From positions 124,001-188,000 of the forward strand of contig CAADRB010000042.1 in NCBI GenBank assembly GCA_900708905.1: a stretch of DNA of 64,000 nt, in the 5' to 3' direction. The notes beneath the pieces were generated by a model. The model worked only from the letters and a program-made list of their open reading frames with translations, searched no databases and was not told where the DNA came from. Made by a program: the position numbers and the translations under genes. Origin of the DNA: Hymenolepis diminuta. Lineage: Eukaryota > Platyhelminthes > Cestoda > Cyclophyllidea > Hymenolepididae. Of the stretch, positions 24,001-33,143 are shown piece after piece (position 1 is the first letter of the stretch; each line of letters starts with the position of its first letter).

Positions 24001-24761
24001 TCAGTAGCCTAGTAATGAGGAGACCTCGTTCACAGTTACGGTATAAAAGAATAGTAAGCGAAAGATTTCTTACCTGAAGAGTATCTCGATGCTGTCTTCT
24101 ATCAAAAATCCCACTTCCTTACATTATCCCAGTTTTTTACTACTAGTATTATCCTTTTGTGGAGGAATCTTCCGAAATTCTGTATTTTTTCCTTGATGGA
24201 TTTGATCTTATTAGTTAGATTTCTATGGGCAACTATGTTTGGATATGCTTCTGCCCGTCTTTCAATTCTTTGAATCAGCTAATATGATCAATTTTTTAGA
24301 TTTACATTTTGTACAAATAAAATAGGCTTTACATTTTTTATTAAAATCAACCGTTCATAATAATTATTAATAATTTTCCATTTCTATTTCTCGCTTTTTT
24401 ATTGTTTCAGAGATGGAAATACTCCTCTGCACGAGGCTGTTCTGTTAGGGGCTCTCGAGGAGAAGAATTTGTTAAATTGCTCCTAAAGTGAGTCAGTCTT
24501 CTTGAGGAAAATTTCCCTTTAGGATGTGGTCTCTATAGTATTGTAACTAATAATGTTTTAGACTTCGGGGCATTTTTCTCGTATAGTTTTGGCATAGCTT
24601 CGGCCACCACATTAATAACAGAATTCAAATTAACTTTGATGAACATTTAAAAATAGTTCAGCTATGTTGATTTGATTTGTTCAAGGTGCGCCAAATTATG
24701 GTTCTGTATTTATGATAATGGAATTAATAATACCACTGGTAGGATATTCTTGATGCCTTAA
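18068..24761 (+). CDS. DZANK1: DZANK1-like double zinc ribbon/ankyrin protein
   Basis: Multi-exon gene, about 690 residues (human 752). Frame-consistent exons: 18068-18336, 18417-18640, 19843-19874, 20137-20199, 20283-20323, 20387-20973, 21044-21184, 21255-21358, 22341-22602, 23127-23209, 23249-23329, 23365-23453, 24411-24487, and tentatively 24686-24761. The start MSAGSVKAPLIIPL parallels human MTAGSVCVPQIIPL. A chitobiase-like segment (YFTVDGSRP) follows, then repeated CxxC zinc ribbons in exon 6, the conserved PGKG/LWR..EHL..H block, and C-terminal ankyrin repeats (LLMNGANPSC; DGNTPLHEAVLLG). DZANK1 is linked to dynein-dependent transport and cilia in vertebrates. The start follows an acceptor (TTGTTAG) by two bases. 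Odd points: the ankyrin exon changes frame inside its repeat (near 24450), one intron seems to use a GC donor (21185), and part of an ankyrin repeat is missing at the exon 12 position. The last exon is uncertain. Confidence 0.88.
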
Positions 24762-26203
24762 CAGAATTCATAAGAGATATCCAAGCATAATTCTTCACTT
24801 GGGTACTTGATTTTTCAATTGTTGTCGTTCTATGGTCGTGTCTAGAATGAACTGTTGCATTTCTAGTTAACAAATTAGTCCCAAACAGCCGATTTTTCTT
24901 CCTTCTGGGTCCAAACCACTTTATCTAAGACGCTCTATCGTCAGTGTCAGTGTGTTATCGTCAGTGATTGCCTTAAATTGAATCAGTTTTAAAAATATAT
25001 GTGTTTCTATACCTGTCGTACTTGTTTGCGAAAAGCTTGACACAAGTGCAAATGAACTGTAATCTGCAATCAGCATAATTTTCAGACTAATATAGTGAGG
25101 GAGACTGATCACAACTAGCCCTTCTGAATACCTACCATTATCTATCGAGTAATATTTTATACTGTTTTTTTTTTGTAATTTTGTCATTTGCTTCACGAAA
25201 GGTAGCGGTATATATGCAGTAGCTTTGTAATCCTTAAATAATATCTTAATTTATGTACTGATTTAGCCTAATTTTCTACCTCATACTGAGTTTTGCTTTC
25301 CAACCCGATTTGAAGATGCGTTTCTGTTTAACGTGGGTAGAGGGAAACTCGCATTCTATCATCCTTCTTGCCGGCCAGAATTAAACAGTGGGGTTGGCCA
25401 CTGACACAATTGAATATGTGCTGATGGGCACCGATCTTGTGACTTCTGGCTTAACAAACGGGGCATAGTGAACTTCACCGCTCTCATTCATTACCTTTCC
25501 CATTTGCTACCTATTAGACAGATCCCTTTTGCCCCTAACGCAGCGCAAGTCTCAAATTCTGTAAATACCCGACAAATTCTCTTCTACATGTGTTATTTCT
25601 AAAGTGCAGCCATTCCTAGCTATAAATACCAAAGAGAAGGGGATAAACTTTGAGTAAGAATATTTTTTCGAGAGCAACGGACCCTGAAATCGGTCTTAGT
25701 CTTATCAGATATTCCCTATTCCTTATTAGCGCTGTTCCACCACTTAGACCTTACAAGTTTCGATATCAATACAGTATCTCAGTTGTTTGATCCTGAGATA
25801 GAGTATCTGACTTAACGCTGGAAATAGGCTAGCTGTAAATATTGTTTCACCATTCTCAGACTTGGAGCGAATCCAAAGAAAACGAACGTCTGTGGTCTAA
25901 CACCCCAAGGACTTGCAGTAGAAGCTAACTCACTTGCCGCAGCAGAAATTCTCGTAAATAAAGAAATTTGAGACCCGACGATTACTGCACATACAACCGA
26001 TTTGCTCAAGCGCCAAACGCACTTTTTATACAATTGTATATTTCTTTTCCTCAAAGATAATTTCCAATAAAAACTGCTAATCAGCGAGAAGCTTGACTTC
26101 AATTTATCTGATCATTAGAACGACAAGGAAGCGAAATTATTGCACTTTATTATCAAAAAGAGTATTTTGGTTTAAATATCACAGTGTTAAGAAGGAAAAG
26201 ATG
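24762..26203. other. Region between the DZANK1 and AP-1 sigma 3' ends
   Basis: The tails of two convergent genes meet here. A SINE copy lies at 25335-25450. A minus-strand frame at 25812-26102 has no recognisable domain and is probably chance or an old element. True DZANK1 3' exons may also be hidden here, but none was found with a convincing frame. Confidence 0.5.
25335..25450 (-). repeat. SINE, diverged copy (reverse strand)
   Basis: The segment GGGAAACTCGCATTCTATC, then TTGCCGGCCAGAATTAA, TTGGCCACTG and CTGATGGGCACCGATCTTG follows the order of the reverse complement of the 12.1-kb SINE and of the copies at 61.7, 62.9 and 63.7 kb. Identity is low and borders are approximate. Confidence 0.45.
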
Positions 26204-26760
26204 TCAATTAAGGCTCTGATCTTCAAAGAAACTTTGGGGAACTTCGTCCTGAAATTCAATAGAGAATAAATTGAGGAGTGAAAAGAGATACACAAACCTC
26301 TTGAAGCATATCCTGTGCATCAACGGCTGCCATTATACTCCGATAGCCAGATTCTTGAACCTCACCGGCAAAAAGATACTCGTCTAGGACGAAATAGGCC
26401 TTTTCAAAATGGAAAATTATATCCAATTCACAAACCTAGAACGATAAGACTTATTAGAATGCGACATACATTTCCAAAATATTTATCAAGAATTTCGACA
26501 TAACGATGAATTATTTCAAGAGTCAAGAGTTCGTTATCCTCTGGTTCTATTGCACAGAGAAAATATAAACTTGCGTACCGCCGATAAACTAGTTTTATAT
26601 CCTTCCATTCGAGGAAGGAAGACATTTTCGGCTTGCGAGCAAGTACCAGTGTCATAACTTCGCGCAAAATGTTCTTCTTTTCCTTCTCGGTGTAAGAAAT
26701 GAACCATTTCTGAAGCCTTACTTTGCCTTGGCGGCTAAATAGGGCCAGAAAGTGAATCAT
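26204..26760 (-). CDS. AP1S1: AP-1 complex sigma subunit
   Basis: Three minus-strand exons (26760-26470, 26435-26298, 26248-26204) join in frame into 157 residues, almost the human AP1S1 length (158). The sequence follows the small clathrin-adaptor chain throughout: [62 protein letters not shown], then [19 protein letters not shown] and a short acidic tail ending LN. The sigma chain stabilises the AP-1 core that sorts cargo at the trans-Golgi network and endosomes and helps recognise dileucine signals. The start is [10 protein letters not shown]; an acceptor (AATTTCAG) ends two bases before the ATG, so a 5' exon or trans-splicing is likely. The first intron is only 34 bases, the second 49. 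AP1S1, S2 and S3 cannot be told apart here, so the symbol is generic. Confidence 0.95.
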
Positions 26761-28055
26761 TCTGAAATTGATATAATATAATTTACAATAAAGCAAAAAC
26801 AAATGAGCTATGACATCGAAAGTAGACCAGACTCACCCTAAAAACAAACCAGTTATTTTTGAAATAGAGTTGCTGGTTTAGGTCAAAATAAACAAGCTTC
26901 TAAATGTTTCAATGATGACTCTAAAATTTAAAACTGTGATTTAATTTGTGATTTTTATAATTATACATCAAAAAGCTGTTTTAAATTCAATCATATTTAT
27001 TTGATTATTTGGATAGTTCGTCAAGTATATGCATCTCATACACTTTTAAACAGTAAAGTAAGTACAAAATCTTTTGTTTTTCGGATTACCAAACTCTTGG
27101 GCTTGTATATATTCTGACCATTTTAGAATGTTTCTTTTTTGCCTTAATATTGCTGCATGCCCACTTTTACAGCCATGAGATAAAAGTAATGAGTAAAAAT
27201 AATTAATAATAGTAATATACATTTACGCATACTCTAATGAAAGAAAAGAGTTTTTCTTGGTCAAATCGATTATTGTAAACCAAATACATTATTCTCCTTT
27301 AATAAGTGCACATTATTTGTAATTTCTGTATTACCTTAAAATATAATTGCCTATATAAACCTATTGATTATATACATTTTTTGAATATATGCGCCACTGA
27401 ATGGAGGTTAATGTATTTTCTTTAGTCAAGAATTCTCAGTGAGCAGATGAATAGTAAAAATTGTTAATGCAGGCGTGTCATCTATACCATGTTTAAAATC
27501 AAAAGTATTTACCTCAATTTTCAAATTCCAAAAAAAAACCAACACTTTTTATCCATTGGGTTTAAAATACTATTTGTACAGTTTTCAGCCTTTGGTATGC
27601 ATAATAAAGACAAATATACACGATGAAGTGTGTTTTACTGCTAAAATATAACTTCACACCTCAAGTTTTGACCCATTTGTGGAGGAAGAACAGCACGAAA
27701 TTTGAGGAGGGGAACCGATATAAGCTGGAAGAATGATGAACTCAATTACAATTTCTGCCGTTGTGTTTAGAAAAGTTCAGTGATATATATATAAACTGTT
27801 ATACATTGCGAATGAAATTAATTGTTCATGAATCAGAACGAGCTTTCCAGGTTGGTATTGCAATAGACACCAACAGTCAAAGCGTCGGTAGTTGAACATG
27901 ACCTAATATGATGGTTTCAAAACTGGGATGGCTTCCCCACCACTTCCGAAATGCTTCAGCAATTTGGGGGGCCTGAATCACTCCTCTGTGGTCCTGATTC
28001 ATATTACAAAGATACAGCAATTTTTACATAAAACAAATGAATAATCTTCAACAGG
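26761..28055. other. AT-rich region upstream of AP-1 sigma
   Basis: No reading frame or repeat of note. It presumably contains the promoter and any 5' exon of the minus-strand AP-1 sigma gene, but I could not place either. Confidence 0.5.
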
Positions 28056-28060
28056 GTATT

Positions 28061-28405
28061 TGTTATAACCTGCTCTTCACTGTAGAATACCGTAGCCAAC
28101 TCTTAGATTCCTTAAGACATCACATTAGTTACAAATACGATCCGATATTACCGAAATAGAAAACGACCCAAACTACCGTATCAAAATACGACTCACGTTT
28201 CCGTATCGACAGGTCGGTTTATATTATGCGCCATTTACAATCGTAATATAAACGAATTCATCCAAATAAAGGGGAATTTAAAGGAGGAGGAATCAAAAGG
28301 TGGAAGATAAAGAATCTTGCATATGATAATTATTTTACAAAAAAATTATTTTCTTATTTTTAGCACACCTGTTCATAGATTTAATCACCCGTCTCATATG
28401 CAACA
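28061..28405 (+). mobile_element. Solo LTR, family L1 copy 2
   Basis: Begins TGTTATAACCTGCTC and ends ATATGCAACA, flanked on both sides by GTATT (28056-28060 and 28406-28410), a perfect five-base target duplication. The body is colinear with the copies at 15.6 and 59.4 kb and carries the GATAAAGAATCTT segment near the right end. It is longer (345 bases) than copies 1 and 3 because of extra sequence before the final ATATGCAACA. Confidence 0.8.
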
Positions 28406-28693
28406 GTATTAGACATTTCTTCGATAACTTCCAGTAAATTTGAACACTTATCTTGTAATTTTAAATGCGCTTAACTAGAAATGCAAGTGTAATATCGATA
28501 TACACGTTGAATGAAACGTATTACTATATTGGTAAAGTGTGCAGGTACTTTGAATTAACATGTGAAATTCGCCATTATCTCGTTTTAAGTATCAAGAGTC
28601 TCCATAAATTACTTCGAATGGAAGTCAGTATTATGGTGAAACTTGTTGGTTAAAAAATGTATAGAAAATTGGTTCATAAGCCTTTCACATTAA

Positions 28694-28800
28694 TGTAATT
28701 CCAGGTAACGGTCCCAAAATATTCACAAAAGTAGCGGTTGAGAGGAAAAGATAGGACAAATTTAAGAATGCTAGAATTTTATATTAGTGATATCCAGTTG
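28694..28800 (-). repeat. Possible LTR end of the minus-strand gypsy relic
   Basis: TGTAATTCC followed by CAAAATATTCACAAAAGTAGCGGTTGAGAGG-type sequence matches 32639 onward (TGTGATTCC...) over about 110 bases at roughly 75 percent by eye, in the same orientation. The two copies bracket the broken minus-strand gag-pol. At the 32.6-kb copy the adjoining internal sequence, read on the minus strand, is TTTGGCGACG, which resembles a primer binding site. They are best read as the two terminal repeats of that element. Confidence 0.5.
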
Positions 28801-28902
28801 CCTCGGGCAATCATGCACTATGCAAGTTTATCCATTAATTCGGACAAACCATTCCACTATCAAACGTTATCTTCAATATGCAAGATGCAATATGCAATAT
28901 AA

Positions 28903-28985
28903 CATAAAATATTAATTTCATAAAGAAAAAATATTTAATAACTTGTATACTTAACTTTCTCCTTGATACCTCCCATTTTCAGGCT
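28903..28985 (-). repeat. Inverted partner of 33063-33143
   Basis: Read on the minus strand this segment (CCTGAAAATGGGAGGTATC...) matches the plus strand at 33063-33143 (CTTGAAAATGGGAAATATC...) along about 80 bases, so the two are inverted with respect to each other on either side of the gypsy relic. The purine-rich GGGAGG..CAAGGAGAAAG could be a polypurine tract beside an LTR. Confidence 0.55.
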
Positions 28986-29319
28986 ACTTCTTCACATGAC
29001 TTCAACTTTGCGTTTATCTGGAGTCTTCTGGGCTTCCGACGAGTCCTTCTTGATTAGCTCATCAGCTGTTCTGGAGTTCGTTCTCAGACCTTATCCGATT
29101 TACTTGAGGGAAGTTTAAAGGTGTCCAACAGAAGATAAAGTGGGGTTGATGTTAGCGTTGATTTAGTTCCCGCAATACGCAGCCCCAATTGGTTTCTATG
29201 CCTGGTCCAAATAGCTTTACTTACTTGATTTCTTAGATGACTTTTTCTGTCTTTTAACCACAGTTGAAATCACAAGCGAATATGAAATCTATGGCGGTGA
29301 GCACATCTCTTCTATGGCT

Positions 29320-29620
29320 TTTCGCTGGTTCATTTTGCGATAACCAGCAGATGTTCATCAAGATCTCCACCACAGTGTCCACGGGCGGTCCCGCTATGTT
29401 TTTATGTTTGCACATAGATACCTAAACAGGCGCCTATCATCACGTCAATACTCCGACGACGAGACGTGACTGTCATCTAGCGAAGAAATGTTTTACATAT
29501 AAACCTAATTTACATATTAACTAATTTTGATGGCTTGCCTGCCACCTCCGAACTGATCTGGCGAGGTAGTGGCTTGACTTATTCTAAATATTCGATCGAT
29601 GTAGTCACTAGTTCACATGA
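29320..29620. repeat. Unclassified repeat R2, copy 1
   Basis: Colinear with 59085-59375: CAGCAGATGT, GATCTCCAC, GTTTGCACATAGATACCTAA, CCTAATTTAC and CACCTCCGAACTGATCTG occur in the same order and spacing. The stretch TATAAACC followed by TGATGGCTTGCCTGCCACC could be an LTR end plus leader of another retroelement read on the plus strand. It interrupts the minus-strand gypsy relic. Confidence 0.6.
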
Positions 29621-29687
29621 CATTATTACACACTTATCATGGTTCTCAGAATCGTTGCAACATTAAGAGTTCGAAACGTTCAAGCCG

Positions 29688-31227
29688 CTAATAGTTCTGC
29701 CGGCGACTTACCACCCAATTCCGGATGAGGAGTTGTCCTGTAAGTTGGAATACAGTTAACATTTTTTTCAGAGACATGCTAGCAATGACGATTTCTTCCA
29801 CAGATGTTTGTTGATACGATATTAACCGTGATAATCCATCAGTCTGTCCGAATTCAGTAGTCTTCGATTTTGATTTTGATATCATGACCTGTCAAACGCT
29901 TTTCTCGAATTCAAAAATCGATAACAAGTGTTTTTAGTCTGCTAAAAAGGAAGAGAGATAGCCGTAGATAAGTTTATGAAACTTTTTCACGGAAAAAAAC
30001 AATGCCAAGTGTTCTGCCCTAATTTGTCCACAATTCTTTTCTGCCGGTGTCAACAAACGGAATGCATGAACCAAAGCTTTCTTTGAGCCATCCGGAAAAA
30101 ACGTGGGAGCTCACTGCTCCTACACAGAAACCTGAAAGCATCTGCGCCGATGACAATCGAAAATTCTGGATTATATAGGGTCAGATGCATATTTGACTGC
30201 AGCATGGATTTCAGCTTCTTAAACTCTCTTTGACACTTGGCAGCCAAACAGCGTCTTTCTGGAGAAGGCAATTCAATGGCCCACGGACCTCATGCAGGTG
30301 AGCTAGAAAACTACTGTAGTAACTAATTAACCACAAGAATGAACGAAGAGTTTGAACATCGGTTGAATATGGCATGTTCACAAAGGCTCGAATTCGTACA
30401 GAATCAGGATGGTAACCTTCCGAGTCAAAAATTAAATCTGGATACTTCGCAGATTTGAAAAAGAGCTCACACTTCTCTGGTCTCAGATGGAAATCAGGAT
30501 TGGTAATGTGTTGAAGCAGACATCCAGTTCGCTCCTTAAATTCTCAACTGCCCAACTACTACGATATCTTTCACATATGCAGCTGTGTCCTTTAGCTCAC
30601 TAATCATGTTGTCCAATATGTGTTGGAAGGTAGAGAGGGCTATTTTCACTCTGAACGGAAATCTAGTGAATTGGTAGAGACCCCGATGCGTGTTGACGAT
30701 TAGATGTTCTCGACAGGCAGATAAGCCTCTGATAAATCGAGTTAGCAAAACATGTACCACCGTTGAGAGTCGCAAATATATCTTCAGCAACAGGAAGAAA
30801 GTGATAGTTATCTTCAAAGGCAACATTCAAATCAACGGAAAAGTCGGCTCACAAAAGAACGTTACCATTCTCTTTTTGTACAATCACAATTGGCGCAGCC
30901 CATTTAAAGTAACAAATCAATTCTTTTATGACATTACAGCTCTCCCTTTATGCTTTGCATAGAGAAAAAAGCTGGGCTCTTCAGATGGAAAACTGGTTTT
31001 GCGTTTTCTTTCAGGTATAGATTTACCCTCATATTCGAGCATCGATCTAGGCTACCTTTGAAGATTGAAGAAAATCGTTTCATTACGTTTTTTTCATCTT
31101 CAGTCGTGTTAACATTGGATTCGCTCCTCATATCTTTTTTACTAGCGGGTTCGCTGGAGTTCTTCTGATTTTTATTCTGCTGTCTGACCTTTCTCGAGCG
31201 GGTTTTTGATTCCGTCACTTGAGTCAC
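29688..31227 (-). pseudogene. Broken Ty3/gypsy pol (RT and RNase H)
   Basis: Minus-strand pieces in different frames fall in the order of a gypsy polyprotein: a pre-RT segment (about 31060-30940, SIFKGSL..CSNMRVNLYL, AKPVF), reverse transcriptase (about 30826-30540, NTHRGLYQFTRFPFRV, then YVKDIVVVG), RNase H (about 30271-30050, with LTLYNPEF and GADA) and the post-RNase H DGLSRLISY...EEIVIASMS stretch (about 29840-29770). The YxDD box reads YVKD, removing a catalytic aspartate, and stops and shifts separate the domains, so it cannot encode an active enzyme. No integrase was found; R2 occupies that place. Confidence 0.85.
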
Positions 31228-31634
31228 GGATGATTTTTCTGCAAGGAAGTGGTTAATCTAGTTCAGCAGCTTAATTTGTCTAAACAATTGGGGCCCGGAA
31301 GATCTAAGTCAGACTGATTTGTTACAAAGCATTTTTGCGGTAATTTGCTGATCACCGTAAAAAAGTGGACAGTCAGGTGTACCTTTTAATTTTAAGGCGT
31401 CACCAGAAGCATTTCGGTCTATATGGTTTGCCGACTTCAGCACTGGACAACCCAAGGTTCCCCATGTTTTTCTTGAGTGCAAAGTGATTTCAGAGGCAGT
31501 ATCTAATTGCTACTTGATTCTCTTATCATCAAGGTTACATACTGCCTCCTATTAGAACCTGTGTCTTCATAGGTTGAATTCAAAATACTGAAAAAGCTGA
31601 AAGATTCAGTAAGATTTCCAAGAATCTTTTTTCT

Positions 31635-32003
31635 TTAAATTACTACTTGTATTACTCTAGTATTTCGCTTCTTTGTGTCCCTTCTTTTCACAGATATTAC
31701 AAATTTGATTTCTGTAAGGACAGTAGTCCATTTCATTGTATAACCACCACGGTAATGGGAGTCTCTTGTTTGAAATATTCTCATGTCTGTTCTTTTGCCT
31801 GGACGGTTATACAATTCTTCCGACATAACCGTGTTCACCGACATTCTGCTGGATCTCATAGCTGTGTCATCCAGAACAGCGTCCATTCTTCGACGTCCAT
31901 CACCTAAATCCCGTAAGATGATATGACGGTTTTGTTCAACCACATTGAAAATTCTTACACGGACTCCAGAATAGCTGGAAGCTCTCAGACTATAAAGGAA
32001 CAA
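31635..32003 (-). pseudogene. Broken gag/nucleocapsid of the same gypsy relic
   Basis: At 31717-31657 the minus strand encodes a degenerate zinc knuckle: C-x2-C-x4-H-x4 with Tyr where the last Cys should be, followed by a stop. The upstream frame (to 32003) is Arg-rich and resembles the Gag C-terminal region only loosely. It lies directly upstream of the pol pieces on the same strand, as expected in a gag-pol element. Confidence 0.6.
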
Positions 32004-32638
32004 AATGCACTTAAAGTGGTTGTTAAAAATAGATTTGAAATCCAGTTATTACAAATTTTCATTTATCCGAATAACATAGTCAGTCCAATCCTCATCCCGT
32101 CTCCTAATCAGTCTTGGATATTTGAAACATTTGCAAAATTCCAATGATTTTTTGAAGATCAGTTCACAGTGGATGGATACTGCTTCCTCGAATTTGAGCG
32201 AATGTAGCTTTTTAGTTTTTGTGTTTCGTGGTCCCTAATCACCGAAGAAAGAGTTTAACTCTTTTCTCCTCAGGGATGTCAGCCAGGTCTTTTCTGAAAA
32301 CATCCTTGCATTTATGAAATCAATTGTTAATAGTTAGATCCACTTCTGGATTATAATGAAGTTCATTGATCTCCAAAGCAGGACTGTCAGGGCACAATTT
32401 AGGGATGAAATTTCTTGATTATCCAGAATTCCGGTTCAGATGCTTCGTAAACTGTTCCATTAGTTTTAACTAAGTTTTCTTGTTATTCGTGCAGCACAAT
32501 TTCTCTAGATTCCAATTGTTTCATGAAATTCTCCTGCTATTTTTCCTTGATTTGTTCAAGTTTATCCGTTTCTAATGATAGTTTTTACATCAGTTTCTTT
32601 AAAAAATGAGTTCTTTTCAAAACTACGTCGCCAAATAA

Positions 32639-32760
32639 TGTGATTCCAACTAGAAATCTCAAAATATCCACAAAAATAGCGGTAGAGAGAAAAAGAAAAG
32701 TCAAACTTAGTGATGTTAGAATTTTATATAACGATATCCTGAATTCAAAAGGGAGAAAGG
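32639..32760 (-). repeat. Possible 5' LTR end of the minus-strand gypsy relic
   Basis: Partner of the block at 28694. On the minus strand the repeat ends GGAATCACA and is followed by TTATTTGGCGACG, a plausible primer-binding-site context. The plus-strand frame through here (32640-32957) is a by-product of the repeat. Confidence 0.45.
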
Positions 32761-33062
32761 ATTTTCCTTCGAACTTCATAGGGAATACAGTATTTCGTTC
32801 CAGGCATCCGAGGCGAAGCTCCGAACCTAAAGAAAGAGTAGAGTCATGTCCTACGAAAAAGGGGAAAAATCTAAAAGCTCTACACGAGAATTTCTGGATG
32901 GCTGCTCCTCTAAGATTTGATGCTAATGAAGATGATAAACAGGCCGAAGCTGCATAAATAACCTAAATACGTCTCTGAAAGTTTAAGTCGCCAAAAATGA
33001 ATACGGAAACTACGGAGGGAGGTCAAACGAACTTGAAGGAGAGATCCTACACGGATGGCTTG

Positions 33063-33143
33063 GCTTGAAAATGGGAAATATCAAGGTGAAAATATGAATA
33101 TGAATAATTACTAAATATCTTCTCTTGACAAGATTAATATTTT
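33063..33143 (+). repeat. Inverted partner of 28903-28985
   Basis: Shares about 80 bases with the reverse strand of 28903-28985, from GAAAATGGGA to a common ATTAATATTTTA. It marks the right edge of the retroelement cluster. Confidence 0.55.

Noticed and set aside
25812..26102. 96-codon minus-strand frame
   Set aside because: Some phrases look protein-like, but I could not match them to any host or element family, and the flanks are stop-ridden.
32640..32957. 105-codon basic frame
   Set aside because: Its first third is the repeat shared with 28.7 kb, so it is LTR-derived sequence read on the wrong strand.
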